The notes below the pieces were generated by a model that saw only the letters and a program-made list of their open reading frames with translations, searched no databases and was not told the DNA's origin. DNA of 64,000 bases from Holdemania massiliensis AP2 (GTDB lineage Bacteria; Bacillota_I; Bacilli_A; Erysipelotrichales; Erysipelotrichaceae), in assembly GCF_000327285.1 (NCBI RefSeq), contig NZ_HE998567.1, positions 760,290-824,289 of the forward strand, read 5' to 3'. Below, one piece after another: positions 7,859 to 19,824 of this stretch; position 1 is the first letter of the stretch, and each line of letters begins with the position of its first letter. The position numbers and the translations under genes were made by a program.

Positions 7859-8753
7859 TTAATACTCATATTGATTATTAAAATTGGAATATGGGTATTC
7901 AATATCAGTCTGTGCCTCTACAATTTTAATAGCAGTTTTTGCAGTTTCAATATAATCATTATCTTTTGTATTTGCGAGCAACGAATTGAAATCTCTTTAA
8001 ATATCTAAGATTACACTTTTATTATTTTCAAAAGAATCATCTTGATGTTCATAGAATAAACTTGATATTTTACTTAGAGCAGAAAGCAAAAAAGAATACC
8101 CACTATTAATGCTTGATTGAGGAATAAAAGCGTCAATGCAACATTTTCTTAGTAACTGTGCAGCTTCTTTGTATTCCCCTCTCTTAAAAAACTTATCATA
8201 CATAAGAAGTGCACACTTAGGACATACTTTTAAGGTGTTTAAACCCATTTTCAAAATTAATTCTTGATCTTTCTTACTATCTCCTAATACATTTAATACA
8301 CGAGCTTTATCAAAATATGCTTGATCATTACCAATCTCTTCAACAAATTCATCTACAAGCTTTCTAATTTTTCTTTTTAATGTAGTTCTTGTATTTTTTT
8401 AGTCGTTCTTTTTAATTCATCTAGTAGATAATCAATAGTAAATGAATAAATTTTAGAATCCCATTCCTTCTTTGGAATTTATTATAACAATAAAAGAATT
8501 CAGGCAAAAACAAAATGGATGCCTCCTGTAAAATACAGAGAAGCATCCATGTGTTCCGTCTAGTTCAAATATGTGTCCAGGATTCTGGGTACATATCATT
8601 TGCAAAGTCCCATTTCTTAGTTTTAGATTTATCTCTTATTAAAAATTCATTAGTCTTTAAAGAATACTCACTGAATGGTTTGCTTAGCTCTGATATTTGT
8701 TCGCAATATTTTCTATATTTGGAAGAAATACTTTTTTCATAAACTATACTCAT
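7859..8753 (-). pseudogene. Broken AT-rich gene interrupted by an IS remnant, frame breaks and a stop codon
   Basis: One decayed minus-strand gene can be traced through four pieces. The N-terminal piece starts at an ATG at 8753 behind GAAGGTG and reads MSIVYEKSISSKYRKYCEQI onward to about 8598, where an IS3-type end begins. Beyond the IS remnant the coding signal resumes near 8470 (EWDSKIYSFTIDYLLDEL), breaks frame near 8380-8400, continues as KLVDEFVEEIGNDQAYFDKA and the stretch MGLNTLKVCPKCALLMYDKF, meets an in-frame TAA at 7997, and continues in the same frame (RDFNSLLANTKDNDYIETAK) to a stop at 7859. The middle portion has a repeat-like helical look (AQLLRKCCIDAF, ALSKISSLFYE), perhaps tetratricopeptide-like. 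I do not recognise the family. Base composition is far more AT-rich than its neighbours, which fits horizontal acquisition followed by decay. Confidence 0.75.
8480..8598 (+). mobile_element. 3' end of an IS3-family (IS150-like) transposase gene and its right terminus
   Basis: The plus strand reads YYNNKRIQAKTKWMPPVKYR and then a stop at 8561-8563. YYNN-x-R-I-x-x-K-x-K...P-x-x-Y-R is the characteristic C-terminus of IS3-family OrfB integrases. Following the stop, about 35 bases lead to a plausible element end, GGGTACATATCA at 8587-8598; its complement begins TG, as IS3-family ends do. Everything upstream in the element is missing: only about 27 codons remain. It cuts the pseudogene on the opposite strand. 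Confidence 0.8.
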
Positions 8754-8924
8754 AATTTCACCTTCATTCCTCTACTACTTTTACTAGTCGCTTACTTATT
8801 TCATTTTTTTTCACATCAAAAAGTGTGATTTTTTTACACTATTAGAATAAATGCTGTCATCAACGACACGATTTATGTCATGAATGGTTAGTGATTCTAA
8901 ACTTTAATAACTATGAAGCCAAAT

Positions 8925-8952
8925 AAAAAAGGCCGGATTTTTCCGACCTTTT
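8925..8952 (-). terminator. Terminator of clpB
   Basis: On the minus strand AAAGGTCGGA / TCCGGCCTTT with an AAAA loop and a T run, just beyond the clpB stop codon at 8957. Confidence 0.88.
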
Positions 8953-8956
8953 GAGG

Positions 8957-11530
8957 TTAAATGACTTCTGGATTTTCAATGACGTGCAGGACATACTGTT
9001 CATTTTCAACGTCGACCCTCATCGTGCAGTTGCCTTCATTGCCGCGCTCAATCATCTTTTTGGCAATCAGGGTTTCAATTGTTCTTTGGATATGACGCTT
9101 CATCGGACGTGCTCCGAAGACTGGATCAACACCTAATTCAACGATCTTCGCTTTCGCTGCGTCGCTGACTTCCAGAACGATATCCTTCTTCGCCAACCGG
9201 CCTGCCAGTTCGTTCAGGAACTTATCCGCGATCTTAACCAGAACTTCATTGTTCAGGGCATTGAAGACGATGATCTCATCAATCCGATTCACGAATTCCG
9301 GTTTGAAATATTTGTGTACTTCATCCATGTAATGACGGTTACGCTCAACCTTATCGTGATCAAAGGCATATTGAGAGCCTAAGTTGCTCGTCATGATAAT
9401 CAGCGTATTCTTGAAATCAACCGTCACACCCTTGTTATCGGTAATCCGGCCATCATCCAGAATCTGAAGCAGGATGTTGAAGACATCCGGATGGGCTTTT
9501 TCGACTTCATCTAAAAGTACGATAGAATAGGGTTTTCTGCGCACCGCCTCTGTCAGCTGGCCGCCCTCATCGTAACCGACATATCCCGGAGGCGCACCGA
9601 TCAGCCGCGATACGCTGTGTTTCTCCATGTATTCACTCATATCAATGCGGATGATCTTGGATTCATCGTCAAACAGCTGTTCAGCCAAAGCCTTGGCAAC
9701 CTCTGTCTTACCAACGCCGGTTGGACCTAAGAACAGGAACGAACCGATCGGCCGGTTTTCATCCTGAATCTGCGCTTTTGACCGCAGAATTGCTTCGGTG
9801 ACCAATTCCAGTGCGCCATCCTGACCGATAACCCGCTGCGCCAAAGCATCCTGCAGATGCAGAAGCTTCTGACGTTCGGTTTCAATCAGCTTGCTGACCT
9901 CAATGTGCGTCCAGCGGGAAACGACCTTCGCGATCTGTTCCTCATCAACGATCTCCTGAATCATGTGTTTTTCTTTCTTGCTCTGCGCCGCTTCGCGGAT
10001 CTTCCGTTCTAAGGTTGGAATCGTATCATACTGCAGCTTGGCCGCTTCCTCATAGCGGGCTTCGTTCTGCGCCTGAGTGAAATCCAAACGGGCTTTTTCC
10101 AGCTGCTCCTTATACCCCTTGGCTTCGTCCAGCTTCCGCTTTTCCTGCTGCCATTGGTTGTATTTGATTTCCTTTTCCTCTTTCAGATCCGCCAGTTCCT
10201 TACGCAATTCTTCTAACCGCTGCAGCGTCTTGGCATCCGTTTCCTTCTTCAGTGCAGTTTCTTCAATTTCCAGCTGCATGATCCGCCGCATCAGCTCATC
10301 CAGTTCGGTTGGCATGGAATCCATCTCCACCCGCAGGGATGCGCAAGCTTCATCGACTAAGTCAATCGCTTTGTCCGGCAAGAACCGGTCCGTGATATAC
10401 CGATTAGACAATGTCGCTGCGGCAATGATCGCTTCATCTAAAATCTGTACGCCATGATAGCTCTCGAACCGATCCTTTAAGCCCCGCAGAATCGAAATTG
10501 TATCTTCTACCGACGGTTCATCGACCTGAACCTTCTGGAATCGACGCTCCAGTGCGGCATCCTTTTCAATGTACTTGCGGTATTCATCAAACGTCGTAGC
10601 CCCAATACATTTTAACTCTCCTCGCGCCAGCATCGGCTTCAGCAGATTGGCGGCATCCATGGACCCTTCCGTCTTGCCCGCTCCGACCAGATTGTGAATC
10701 TCATCAATGAACAGGATAATGTTGCCGTCAGCCTGCTTGACCTCATTGAGCACGGCTTTCAGCCGTTCCTCAAATTCACCGCGGTATTTCGCTCCGGCAA
10801 TCAACGCTCCCATATCCAATTCAATCAGCTTCTTTTCCTTTAAGCCAAACGGGACGTCGCCATTCATGATCCGCCAAGCGATACCCTCAACAATCGCGGT
10901 TTTGCCGACGCCCGGCTCACCGATCAAAACTGGATTATTCTTCGTCTTTCGCGATAAGATCTGAATGACCCGCCGGATTTCTTCATCCCGGCCGATAACT
11001 GGATCGATCTTTCCGCTCTTGACATCTTCAACTAAATCATGGCCATATTTCTGCAGGGCATCGAGTTGATTTTCTGCGTTTTGTTCTGTCATCTTCATTC
11101 CACCTCGTCTTTCTTCTTCCGCTTTTTCAAGCGCTTTTCGCGTAATGCCTGTCGCTTCCAGAATCGCCTTGGCGACGGCGCTGCCGCCGAACAGCAAGCC
11201 AATCAGAAACGCCACTGAGCTCATATACGTTTCTTCATGAGCCTGACTCCACTTCAGCGCTTCCTGATAGGCCTGCTGCACCTCGCGTGAGAGATTCGGC
11301 TGGGCTGCAGAAGTGCTGGAAGGCAGCCGTTTCATATAACTGTCGATGATCTGCAGCGTCCGCTGTTTATCCTGATTCAGCCGCTGCCATAATCCGTCGA
11401 TTCCATCATCTTCAAAAATGGCTTTCAGGCAATGCTCAACATTCAGTTCGCTTTGTCCCTGGGCCTGCGCCAGCTGGATCGCTTCCATCAGGATCCGCTG
11501 CAGGCGTTCTGTCATCTGATCAATATTCAT
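8957..11530 (-). CDS. clpB: ATP-dependent chaperone ClpB
   Basis: Hexameric AAA+ disaggregase that works with DnaK/DnaJ/GrpE to pull proteins out of aggregates. 857 residues: N-terminal double-Clp domain (1-145), first AAA module with Walker A GEPGVGKT at about 204-211 and sensor region IGATTFDEY, a long coiled-coil middle domain (about 400-525, with the [16 protein letters not shown] type heptads), and a second AAA module with GPTGVGKT and [14 protein letters not shown]. The middle domain marks ClpB, not ClpC or ClpE. A GGAGGGACATCCT stretch precedes the ATG. A perfect CIRCE operator overlaps its promoter, so HrcA probably controls it, which ties it to the hrcA-dnaK-dnaJ operon immediately upstream. 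Confidence 0.98.
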   Translation of the reverse strand: MNIDQMTERLQRILMEAIQLAQAQGQSELNVEHCLKAIFEDDGIDGLWQRLNQDKQRTLQIIDSYMKRLPSSTSAAQPNLSREVQQAYQEALKWSQAHEETYMSSVAFLIGLLFGGSAVAKAILEATGITRKALEKAEEERRGGMKMTEQNAENQLDALQKYGHDLVEDVKSGKIDPVIGRDEEIRRVIQILSRKTKNNPVLIGEPGVGKTAIVEGIAWRIMNGDVPFGLKEKKLIELDMGALIAGAKYRGEFEERLKAVLNEVKQADGNIILFIDEIHNLVGAGKTEGSMDAANLLKPMLARGELKCIGATTFDEYRKYIEKDAALERRFQKVQVDEPSVEDTISILRGLKDRFESYHGVQILDEAIIAAATLSNRYITDRFLPDKAIDLVDEACASLRVEMDSMPTELDELMRRIMQLEIEETALKKETDAKTLQRLEELRKELADLKEEKEIKYNQWQQEKRKLDEAKGYKEQLEKARLDFTQAQNEARYEEAAKLQYDTIPTLERKIREAAQSKKEKHMIQEIVDEEQIAKVVSRWTHIEVSKLIETERQKLLHLQDALAQRVIGQDGALELVTEAILRSKAQIQDENRPIGSFLFLGPTGVGKTEVAKALAEQLFDDESKIIRIDMSEYMEKHSVSRLIGAPPGYVGYDEGGQLTEAVRRKPYSIVLLDEVEKAHPDVFNILLQILDDGRITDNKGVTVDFKNTLIIMTSNLGSQYAFDHDKVERNRHYMDEVHKYFKPEFVNRIDEIIVFNALNNEVLVKIADKFLNELAGRLAKKDIVLEVSDAAKAKIVELGVDPVFGARPMKRHIQRTIETLIAKKMIERGNEGNCTMRVDVENEQYVLHVIENPEVI

Positions 11531-11554
11531 AGGATGTCCCTCCTTGTCATCGTT

Positions 11555-11582
11555 AGTATATCACTTTTAGCACTCTAGTCAA
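11555..11582 (-). promoter_or_regulatory. clpB promoter
   Basis: Minus strand -35 TTGACT (11577-11582), 16-base spacer, -10 TATACT (11555-11560). The -35 box and spacer lie within the CIRCE operator. Confidence 0.8.
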
Positions 11583-11593
11583 TAGAGTGCTAA
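11567..11593. promoter_or_regulatory. CIRCE operator of clpB (HrcA binding site)
   Basis: TTAGCACTC, nine bases, GAGTGCTAA: both half-sites are identical to the CIRCE consensus. It overlaps the clpB -35 region, so bound HrcA would block polymerase. In many Firmicutes clpB is instead under CtsR; no CtsR-type direct heptad repeat is seen here. Confidence 0.97.
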
Positions 11594-11605
11594 ACAAAAT
11601 TTTTA

Positions 11606-11637
11606 AGAAAAGGGTTCGTCTATATCAAACCCTTTAG
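11606..11637 (-). terminator. Terminator after dnaJ
   Basis: Minus strand AAAGGGTTT ... AACCCTTTT followed by CTTAAAAATTTT, directly after the dnaJ stop and before the clpB promoter. The T run is imperfect, so some read-through into clpB is possible. Confidence 0.7.
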
Positions 11638-11642
11638 GACGT

Positions 11643-12773
11643 TTATTTAAAAGCCTTTTTGAATTTATCGAAGACCGATTCCTTGCCGCCTTTGGCCTGC
11701 AGTTTGCGCAGCTTTTCATACATGTCTTTTTCTTCGCCGCTGAGCTTCTTCGGAATCTCAATCTTGACTTCCACTAACTGATCGCCCTGACCGGAACCGC
11801 GCAGATCCTTGACGCCTTTGCCTTTCAGCCTGAACTGCTGGCCGTTCTGTGTTCCGGAAGGAATCGACAGCTCCACATCGCCGTAAACCGTCGGCACATC
11901 GACCGAGCAGCCTAATGTCGCATCGACAGAGGAAATTGGAATCGTAATAAAGATGTTGCGGCCATCACGCACGAAATAATCATGCTTCATGACCATAATC
12001 TCGATATACAGATCGCCGTTCGGTCCGCCGTTAGCGCCACGTTCCCCTTTTCCGGAAACACGCAGCTGCTGACCAGACTGGATCCCGGCCGGGATCTTGA
12101 CGTCCACGCTCACGCGCTTATGCTCATAACCCTTGCCGCCGCACTTGGAACATTTCTTGCGGATTTTCTTGCCGGTGCCGCCGCAGTCCGGGCAGACGCT
12201 TTGGGACTGGAATACGCCAAACGGTGTGCGCTGCTGGGTAACTACCGTTCCTGAGCCATGGCAGGTCGGACAGACAGTGACGTCATCTTTGGAATGCGCG
12301 CCGGTTCCCATGCATTGCGAACATTGTTCATCGACGTCAATCGTAATCGTTTCCGTCTTGCCGAAAATTGCATCCATGAAGCTGATCTTCATCTGCATGT
12401 AGCGATCCTGACCCTTGCGCGGGCCATTGGAACGGCGAGCTGATCCGCCCCCGCCAAAACCGCCGCCAAAGAATGAACCAAAGATATCGTTCAGATCGTC
12501 AAATCCGCCGCTGCTGAAACCACCGCCGAACCCGCCGGCGCCCATGCCATCCATGCCGGCATGACCAAACTGATCGTAGGTCGAGCGTTTCTGCGGATCG
12601 CTGAGAACCTCATAGGCCTCATTGACTTCCTTAAACTTTTCTTCCGCGCCCGGCTCCTTGTTGACATCCGGATGGTACTTTTTAGCCAGCTTGCGATAGG
12701 CTTTTTTTATTTCATCATCAGAAGCGCCTTTGCTGATGCCCAGGACTTCATAATAATCACGCTTTTCACTCAT
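11643..12773 (-). CDS. dnaJ: Chaperone protein DnaJ
   Basis: Hsp40 co-chaperone that delivers substrates to DnaK and stimulates its ATPase. 376 residues in the full type I order: J domain (about 1-70, with the catalytic HPD in [10 protein letters not shown]), Gly/Phe-rich linker (about 75-115, [12 protein letters not shown]), zinc-finger domain with four CxxCxGxG motifs ([32 protein letters not shown]; the first departs slightly from consensus), and the C-terminal substrate domains. GGAGGGTGATGTTTT precedes the ATG. It lies last in the hrcA operon, separated from dnaK by the polysaccharide deacetylase gene with a gap of only 17 bases. Confidence 0.98.
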   Translation of the reverse strand: MSEKRDYYEVLGISKGASDDEIKKAYRKLAKKYHPDVNKEPGAEEKFKEVNEAYEVLSDPQKRSTYDQFGHAGMDGMGAGGFGGGFSSGGFDDLNDIFGSFFGGGFGGGGSARRSNGPRKGQDRYMQMKISFMDAIFGKTETITIDVDEQCSQCMGTGAHSKDDVTVCPTCHGSGTVVTQQRTPFGVFQSQSVCPDCGGTGKKIRKKCSKCGGKGYEHKRVSVDVKIPAGIQSGQQLRVSGKGERGANGGPNGDLYIEIMVMKHDYFVRDGRNIFITIPISSVDATLGCSVDVPTVYGDVELSIPSGTQNGQQFRLKGKGVKDLRGSGQGDQLVEVKIEIPKKLSGEEKDMYEKLRKLQAKGGKESVFDKFKKAFK

Positions 12774-12790
12774 AAAACATCACCCTCCTG

Positions 12791-15926
<3,136 letters not shown>

Positions 15927-15946
15927 TTATCTGTTTTCTACTTTTT

Positions 15947-16627
15947 CTATTCGCTGACCTTGACCATCGCGGCGCGCAGAATCCGATCTTTTAACAGATA
16001 GCCCTTCTGCAGAACCTCGACGACATGGTTGGGTTCAGCGCCTTCCACCGCTTCCATCATCAATGCCTGATGGAAATTCGGATCAAACTCTTTGCCCAGC
16101 GCTTCGATCTCGCTCACGCCTTCTTTCGTCAAAGCATGAATGAGCTGCTGGTAAATCATCTCGACGCCTTTGCGGTAACTTTCCGTTTCCGGGGTCGGCT
16201 CAATCGCCAGCGCCCGTTCCAGATTGTCCAAAACCGGCAGGATATCTAACGCAAAGCTTTGGATCCGGTATTTCCGGGTCTGCTCGGCTTCCTGCTGGAG
16301 CCGGCGGCGTGTATTCTCCGTATCGGCGTAAGCCTTCAGATATTCGTTTTTGAGCCGAACATTCTCACCTTCCAGCTCGCTGATGCGGGTTTTCAGTTCT
16401 TCAATTTCATTTTTCTTGGAGAAAAAACCTTTCTTTTTCTCCTCTTTTTTGTCTTCCTTTTCTTCTTCCTGCGAAGCGTCAGACGCAACTTCCACTGCTT
16501 CTTCCGCAGCCTCTTTCGGCATTTCTTCTGCCGTCTGCGGCTGTTCTGCAGCTTCACCTTCCGGTGTTGGATTCGGTTTCACGTCTTCCTTCATCGTCTC
16601 TTTTTTCATTTCTTCCTGGTTACTCAT
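15947..16627 (-). CDS. grpE: Nucleotide exchange factor GrpE
   Basis: Dimeric exchange factor that releases ADP from DnaK. 226 residues: a long, highly charged N-terminal region (about 1-75, Glu/Lys rich), a coiled-coil (EELKTRISELEGENVRLKNE), the YADTENTRRRLQQE segment, and the C-terminal beta domain with the PNHVVEVLQKGYLLKDRILR signature. The open frame begins earlier, but the ATG at 16627 has AAGGAGG five bases upstream and overlaps the hrcA stop by eight bases, so translation is probably coupled. The acidic extension is longer than usual but typical in kind. Confidence 0.97.
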   Translation of the reverse strand: MSNQEEMKKETMKEDVKPNPTPEGEAAEQPQTAEEMPKEAAEEAVEVASDASQEEEKEDKKEEKKKGFFSKKNEIEELKTRISELEGENVRLKNEYLKAYADTENTRRRLQQEAEQTRKYRIQSFALDILPVLDNLERALAIEPTPETESYRKGVEMIYQQLIHALTKEGVSEIEALGKEFDPNFHQALMMEAVEGAEPNHVVEVLQKGYLLKDRILRAAMVKVSE

Positions 16628-17645
16628 GGCTGCCTCCTTTTCCGTATAAACTCTCGATCGACTGACTGACCAGTTCCAGCAGCGAAACAATTCTGTCGTA
16701 ATCCATTCGGGATGGGCCAAAGACCATCAGCTGGCCTTCCTCATCACCGCCGAGCTTGAATTTACTGGTCACAACGGCCATATCATTCACCCAAACTAGC
16801 TGCGCGTTTTCATTCATCTTTAACGCCAGCTCTGAATTGGCAGTCATTCCGATCTGCCGCCACAGGCTTGGATTTTCCATCATAGCCATCAATTCCTTCA
16901 ACTTTTCAATATCGGCAAATTCCGGCTGATACAACATATTGTTCTGACCGCTGAAATACACATTTTCACTGGCAAACTTGACGAAGGCATTGACAAACGC
17001 CTGAAACAACATCTCATGCCGCTTGACATGCGCTGCTAGGATCGGTTTGATCGAATCCATCTTATCGACAACATCTTTGATCAAGGTGCCCTTCAATCGG
17101 TCGTTCAGAATCTGGCAGCAGGTTTGAATATCTTCTACTGACAGGTCGTCGTCGAACTGGAACGTCCGGTTCTCCGTATGTCCCAGATCGGTAATAAAGA
17201 CTGCCACAGCACTTCGGTTGCTGATCGGGAACAGCTTGACATGCTCCAATCGCTGCCGGCTGGCATCCGGCCCCAGAACCCCTGAAGTCAGATTGGTCAT
17301 CTGCGAGAGAATGTTGCAGCTCTCACGGATTGCATCATCCAAATTCAGCGGCTTGCTGGCCAAATGCTCGCGAACAGCCACTTCCAGCTGATGCTCAAGC
17401 TTGTGTTCCATCAGATGTTCGCAATAAAACTTATACCCTTTTGTGGAAGGCACCCGGCCGCTGGAGGTATGGGTCTTTTCGAGCAGGCCCATTTCTTCCA
17501 GAACCATCATATCATTGCGAATCGTTGCGCTGGAGTAAGGGAGCTGATACTTTTCCATCAGAGTCTTGGAACCGACCGGCTCGGCTGTCTGAACGAACTC
17601 ATCGACAATCGCCTTGAAGATTTCAATCCGCCTCGGTGTCAGCAT
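16620..17645 (-). CDS. hrcA: Heat-inducible transcription repressor HrcA
   Basis: Repressor that binds CIRCE and is kept active by GroEL, so it is released on heat shock. 341 residues: an N-terminal winged helix (MLTPRRIEIFKAIVDEFVQT, EPVGSKTL, YSSATIRNDMMVLEEMGLL, HTSSGRVPSTKGY) and a C-terminal GAF-like domain (VFITDLGHTENRTFQFD; GQLMVFGPSRMDYDRIVSLL). First gene of the hrcA-grpE-dnaK operon, preceded by a consensus promoter flanked by two CIRCE copies, which makes it autoregulated. Confidence 0.98.
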   Translation of the reverse strand: MLTPRRIEIFKAIVDEFVQTAEPVGSKTLMEKYQLPYSSATIRNDMMVLEEMGLLEKTHTSSGRVPSTKGYKFYCEHLMEHKLEHQLEVAVREHLASKPLNLDDAIRESCNILSQMTNLTSGVLGPDASRQRLEHVKLFPISNRSAVAVFITDLGHTENRTFQFDDDLSVEDIQTCCQILNDRLKGTLIKDVVDKMDSIKPILAAHVKRHEMLFQAFVNAFVKFASENVYFSGQNNMLYQPEFADIEKLKELMAMMENPSLWRQIGMTANSELALKMNENAQLVWVNDMAVVTSKFKLGGDEEGQLMVFGPSRMDYDRIVSLLELVSQSIESLYGKGGSHE

Positions 17646-17658
17646 CTCCTCGCCCCCT

Positions 17659-17685
17659 TTAGCACTCTTTCCCGATGTCTGCTAA
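17659..17685. promoter_or_regulatory. CIRCE operator 1 of hrcA (downstream copy)
   Basis: TTAGCACTC, nine bases, GTCTGCTAA: left half perfect, right half with two mismatches to GAGTGCTAA. It covers the region around the predicted start of transcription. Confidence 0.85.
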
Positions 17686-17686
17686 C

Positions 17687-17715
17687 AGTATAATCCAGCT
17701 CGTTAGCACTGTCAA
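17687..17715 (-). promoter_or_regulatory. hrcA operon promoter
   Basis: Minus strand -35 TTGACA (17710-17715), 17-base spacer, -10 TATACT (17687-17692). Near-perfect sigma-A promoter lying between two CIRCE elements. Confidence 0.93.
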
Positions 17716-17729
17716 GAGGAAAGTGCTAA
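17703..17729. promoter_or_regulatory. CIRCE operator 2 of hrcA (upstream copy)
   Basis: TTAGCACTG, nine bases, AAGTGCTAA: one mismatch in each half. It overlaps the -35 box. Confidence 0.9.
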
Positions 17730-17808
17730 TATTTTTCAAGTTTTCAAGCTTTTCGCAGTTCGGTTTTCAAGTTGAAGCTCATACACTTCTACAGGAGGCT
17801 TTTTGCCT

Positions 17809-18723
17809 ATGAAAAAAGGAATGACAATTGTTTTTTTTGTTCTGCTGGCCGCCTTGCTCTATTATGGATCGGTCACCTACCAAGCATCCTGCCAGGCCCT
17901 GACCATCTGGTTTGAGAAGCTTGTTCCCTCCTTATCCGCCGCCATGGTTGTCATCCGGATTCTGGATGGACAGGGATTGCTGCGCGCCGTATCCCGGCGG
18001 CTGTTCGGGTTTACCGAAAGCTTATTTCATATTTCCCCGGATGCTTTTTCACTTGTCTTCGCGTCCTTTTTCCTCGGTTCCCCGGCGGGACAGATCCTGA
18101 TTGATGATTATGTTCAAAGTGGGCGTCTGACACAAACAGAAGGAAAAAGATTAGCCTGCTGTGTCACCGTCAGCACGCCCTCGTTCGTTCTGATCACCTG
18201 CGGTTCAGTCTTGCTGCATTCGTTTCAATATGGTCTGATGATCTGGCTGGCGGAATTTTTTGCGGTGATGCTGCTGCTGTTTTTTACCCGCAGCACGCCG
18301 GTCACACTGCAGTTAGATTCAAGCCGCGAAGTCTGCAGTCTGTTTGAGAACCTGAAAGAGGCTGTTGTTCAGGCGGGGATCAGCTTGTATTTCATCGGCG
18401 CTTATTTATTGTTAACCTTAGTGCTGCTGAATCTGTTAACGATGAAGCTGCCGGCCTCGTGGCTGCTGCCGATCCAATGTGCCACCGAATTTTCATTAGG
18501 CACAAACAATTTGGCCCTGCTGCCCTTAGCGCCTTGGATCAAAGCCCTGCTGATGACACTGGTACTGGGCTTTGCCAGCTTCAGTGTTCATCTTCAGGTG
18601 CTCTCCCTCACGCCCCACCTCAAGCTCGCTTATCCCCGGTATTTCAGCTTCCGCATTATGCAGATGGGCTTGGCAGGCGGTGTATTTTTACTCTTGCAAC
18701 TGCTGCAGCTGTGGCGGAGCTGA
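17809..18723 (+). CDS. ylbJ: YlbJ-like sporulation integral membrane protein (nucleoside recognition/Gate domain)
   Basis: About 304 residues with some seven or eight hydrophobic segments, beginning MKKGMTIVFFVLLAALLYYG. The pattern FEKLVPSLSAAMVVIRILDG and SLVFASFFLGSPAGQILIDDYVQSG matches the paired gate-domain layout of YlbJ/SpoIIM-like membrane proteins (PSLFP.. and GYPxGA.. in Bacillus). In Bacillus, ylbJ lies beside ylbH (rsmD) and ylbI (coaD) and is needed for spore cortex formation; here it is beside the same two genes but transcribed divergently from hrcA. I start at the ATG (17809), ten bases behind AGGAGG; a TTG six bases earlier is an alternative. Function is inferred from membrane pattern and neighbourhood. 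Confidence 0.75.
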   Translation: MKKGMTIVFFVLLAALLYYGSVTYQASCQALTIWFEKLVPSLSAAMVVIRILDGQGLLRAVSRRLFGFTESLFHISPDAFSLVFASFFLGSPAGQILIDDYVQSGRLTQTEGKRLACCVTVSTPSFVLITCGSVLLHSFQYGLMIWLAEFFAVMLLLFFTRSTPVTLQLDSSREVCSLFENLKEAVVQAGISLYFIGAYLLLTLVLLNLLTMKLPASWLLPIQCATEFSLGTNNLALLPLAPWIKALLMTLVLGFASFSVHLQVLSLTPHLKLAYPRYFSFRIMQMGLAGGVFLLLQLLQLWRS

Positions 18724-19290
18724 CTTCTTAAGTTCTTTTCCATAAGATCATCCCCAAGAAAAGCCAGCGTTCTTCATCCGCTTCGTCATCCATGAAATTC
18801 ATTATTCATTGAACCCGCGTGGCTTTTTCTTCCGTTTTCGACTGTGTAATCATCCAAGTCGCCGCAACTCATGCTCAGTGAACGGATGATCCTTAATTAA
18901 ATAGTAAAGCGAATTCGCAGCTTTCTTCTCAATATTTGGATATCGCTTCTACTCAAAAACGTTTTGGTAAGCTGCAGCTGAAATTCCTTCCCGTTTTCCT
19001 TACAATGAACTATCCTGGAATCTTCTTTTCAAACTGCCGAGATATCCTCGATCGTTGCAGAATCCAGGTCATGATCTTTCAGCATATTTTTAATATGCTT
19101 ATAACCCATTTAAGTTCGTTTCATCATTTCCTCTTTTTACAGTTTCACAAAAAAAGTTTATGCCTCAAAATCGACTGAGTTTAGAAACACTCTTCCTGAT
19201 CTTGCATAAACTTTTCGTTATGAATCAATTCTATTGTTTTCACTGCTTTACCCTGACGGTCACAGTAATGAAGCCGTTCTTGTGTTGTGC
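18724..19290 (-). pseudogene. Decayed coding region, origin unknown, with a 12-bp inverted repeat
   Basis: No open gene spans this 567-base gap, yet the minus strand keeps protein-like fragments in different frames: YKHIKNMLKDHDLDSATIED (about 19036-19110) and NSLYYLIKDHPFTEHELRRL (about 18854-18932), separated by stops. This pattern suggests an old gene that has acquired several frame breaks. It also holds a perfect 12-bp inverted repeat, AAAAGTTTATGC (19152-19163) and GCATAAACTTTT (19204-19215). I cannot assign a family. Confidence 0.45.
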
Positions 19291-19824
19291 TTAACCCTTT
19301 TCCGTCGGCTTGTTTCCAACAGGTATCCGCTGCCTGTCCTTTTTTTGCGGATTCAGCTCTTCTTCAACCTCATTGATGATCGCCTCTGGGATAAACTTGG
19401 TTAAATCGCCATTGTTCAGCGCAATTTCTTTGGAAACGGACGAGGACAGGAAAGAATACCGCGGCCGCGCAACAAAAAATACGGTTTCAATCGTTTCATC
19501 CAAAAACATATTGGCCGTGGCCTGCTGCAGCTCGAATTCATAGTCCATGACTGCCCGAATCCCCCGGATCAACACCTGAGCTCCGATGGATTTCGCAAAT
19601 TCCACCGTCAGTCCATGGCCGACAACAACTTTGACATTCGGCAAATCCCGGGTGATTTCCTGAAGCATCCGCACGCGTTCTTCTTCAGTAAAAGCATTGC
19701 GCTTATTCGGATTCTTCATAATCGCGATGATCAGTTCATCAAACACCGAGGATGCACGGGTAATAATATCGAGGTGACCGTAGGTCGGAGGATCAAAAGA
19801 TCCCGGATAACATGCTCGTTTCAT
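19291..19824 (-). CDS. coaD: Phosphopantetheine adenylyltransferase
   Basis: Penultimate enzyme of coenzyme A synthesis; transfers AMP from ATP to 4'-phosphopantetheine. 177 residues: the N-terminal nucleotidyltransferase motif ACYPGSFDPPTYGHLDII (TxGH-type phosphate-binding motif), IRGIRAVMDYEFELQQATAN, and the ATP-binding loop YSFLSSSVSKEIAL are all in place. The C-terminus carries an extra, charged tail (LNPQKKDRQRIPVGNKPTEK), making it some 15 residues longer than most. The ATG overlaps the rsmD stop by four bases (ATGA), so rsmD-coaD form an operon as in Bacillus. Confidence 0.97.
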   Translation of the reverse strand: MKRACYPGSFDPPTYGHLDIITRASSVFDELIIAIMKNPNKRNAFTEEERVRMLQEITRDLPNVKVVVGHGLTVEFAKSIGAQVLIRGIRAVMDYEFELQQATANMFLDETIETVFFVARPRYSFLSSSVSKEIALNNGDLTKFIPEAIINEVEEELNPQKKDRQRIPVGNKPTEKG

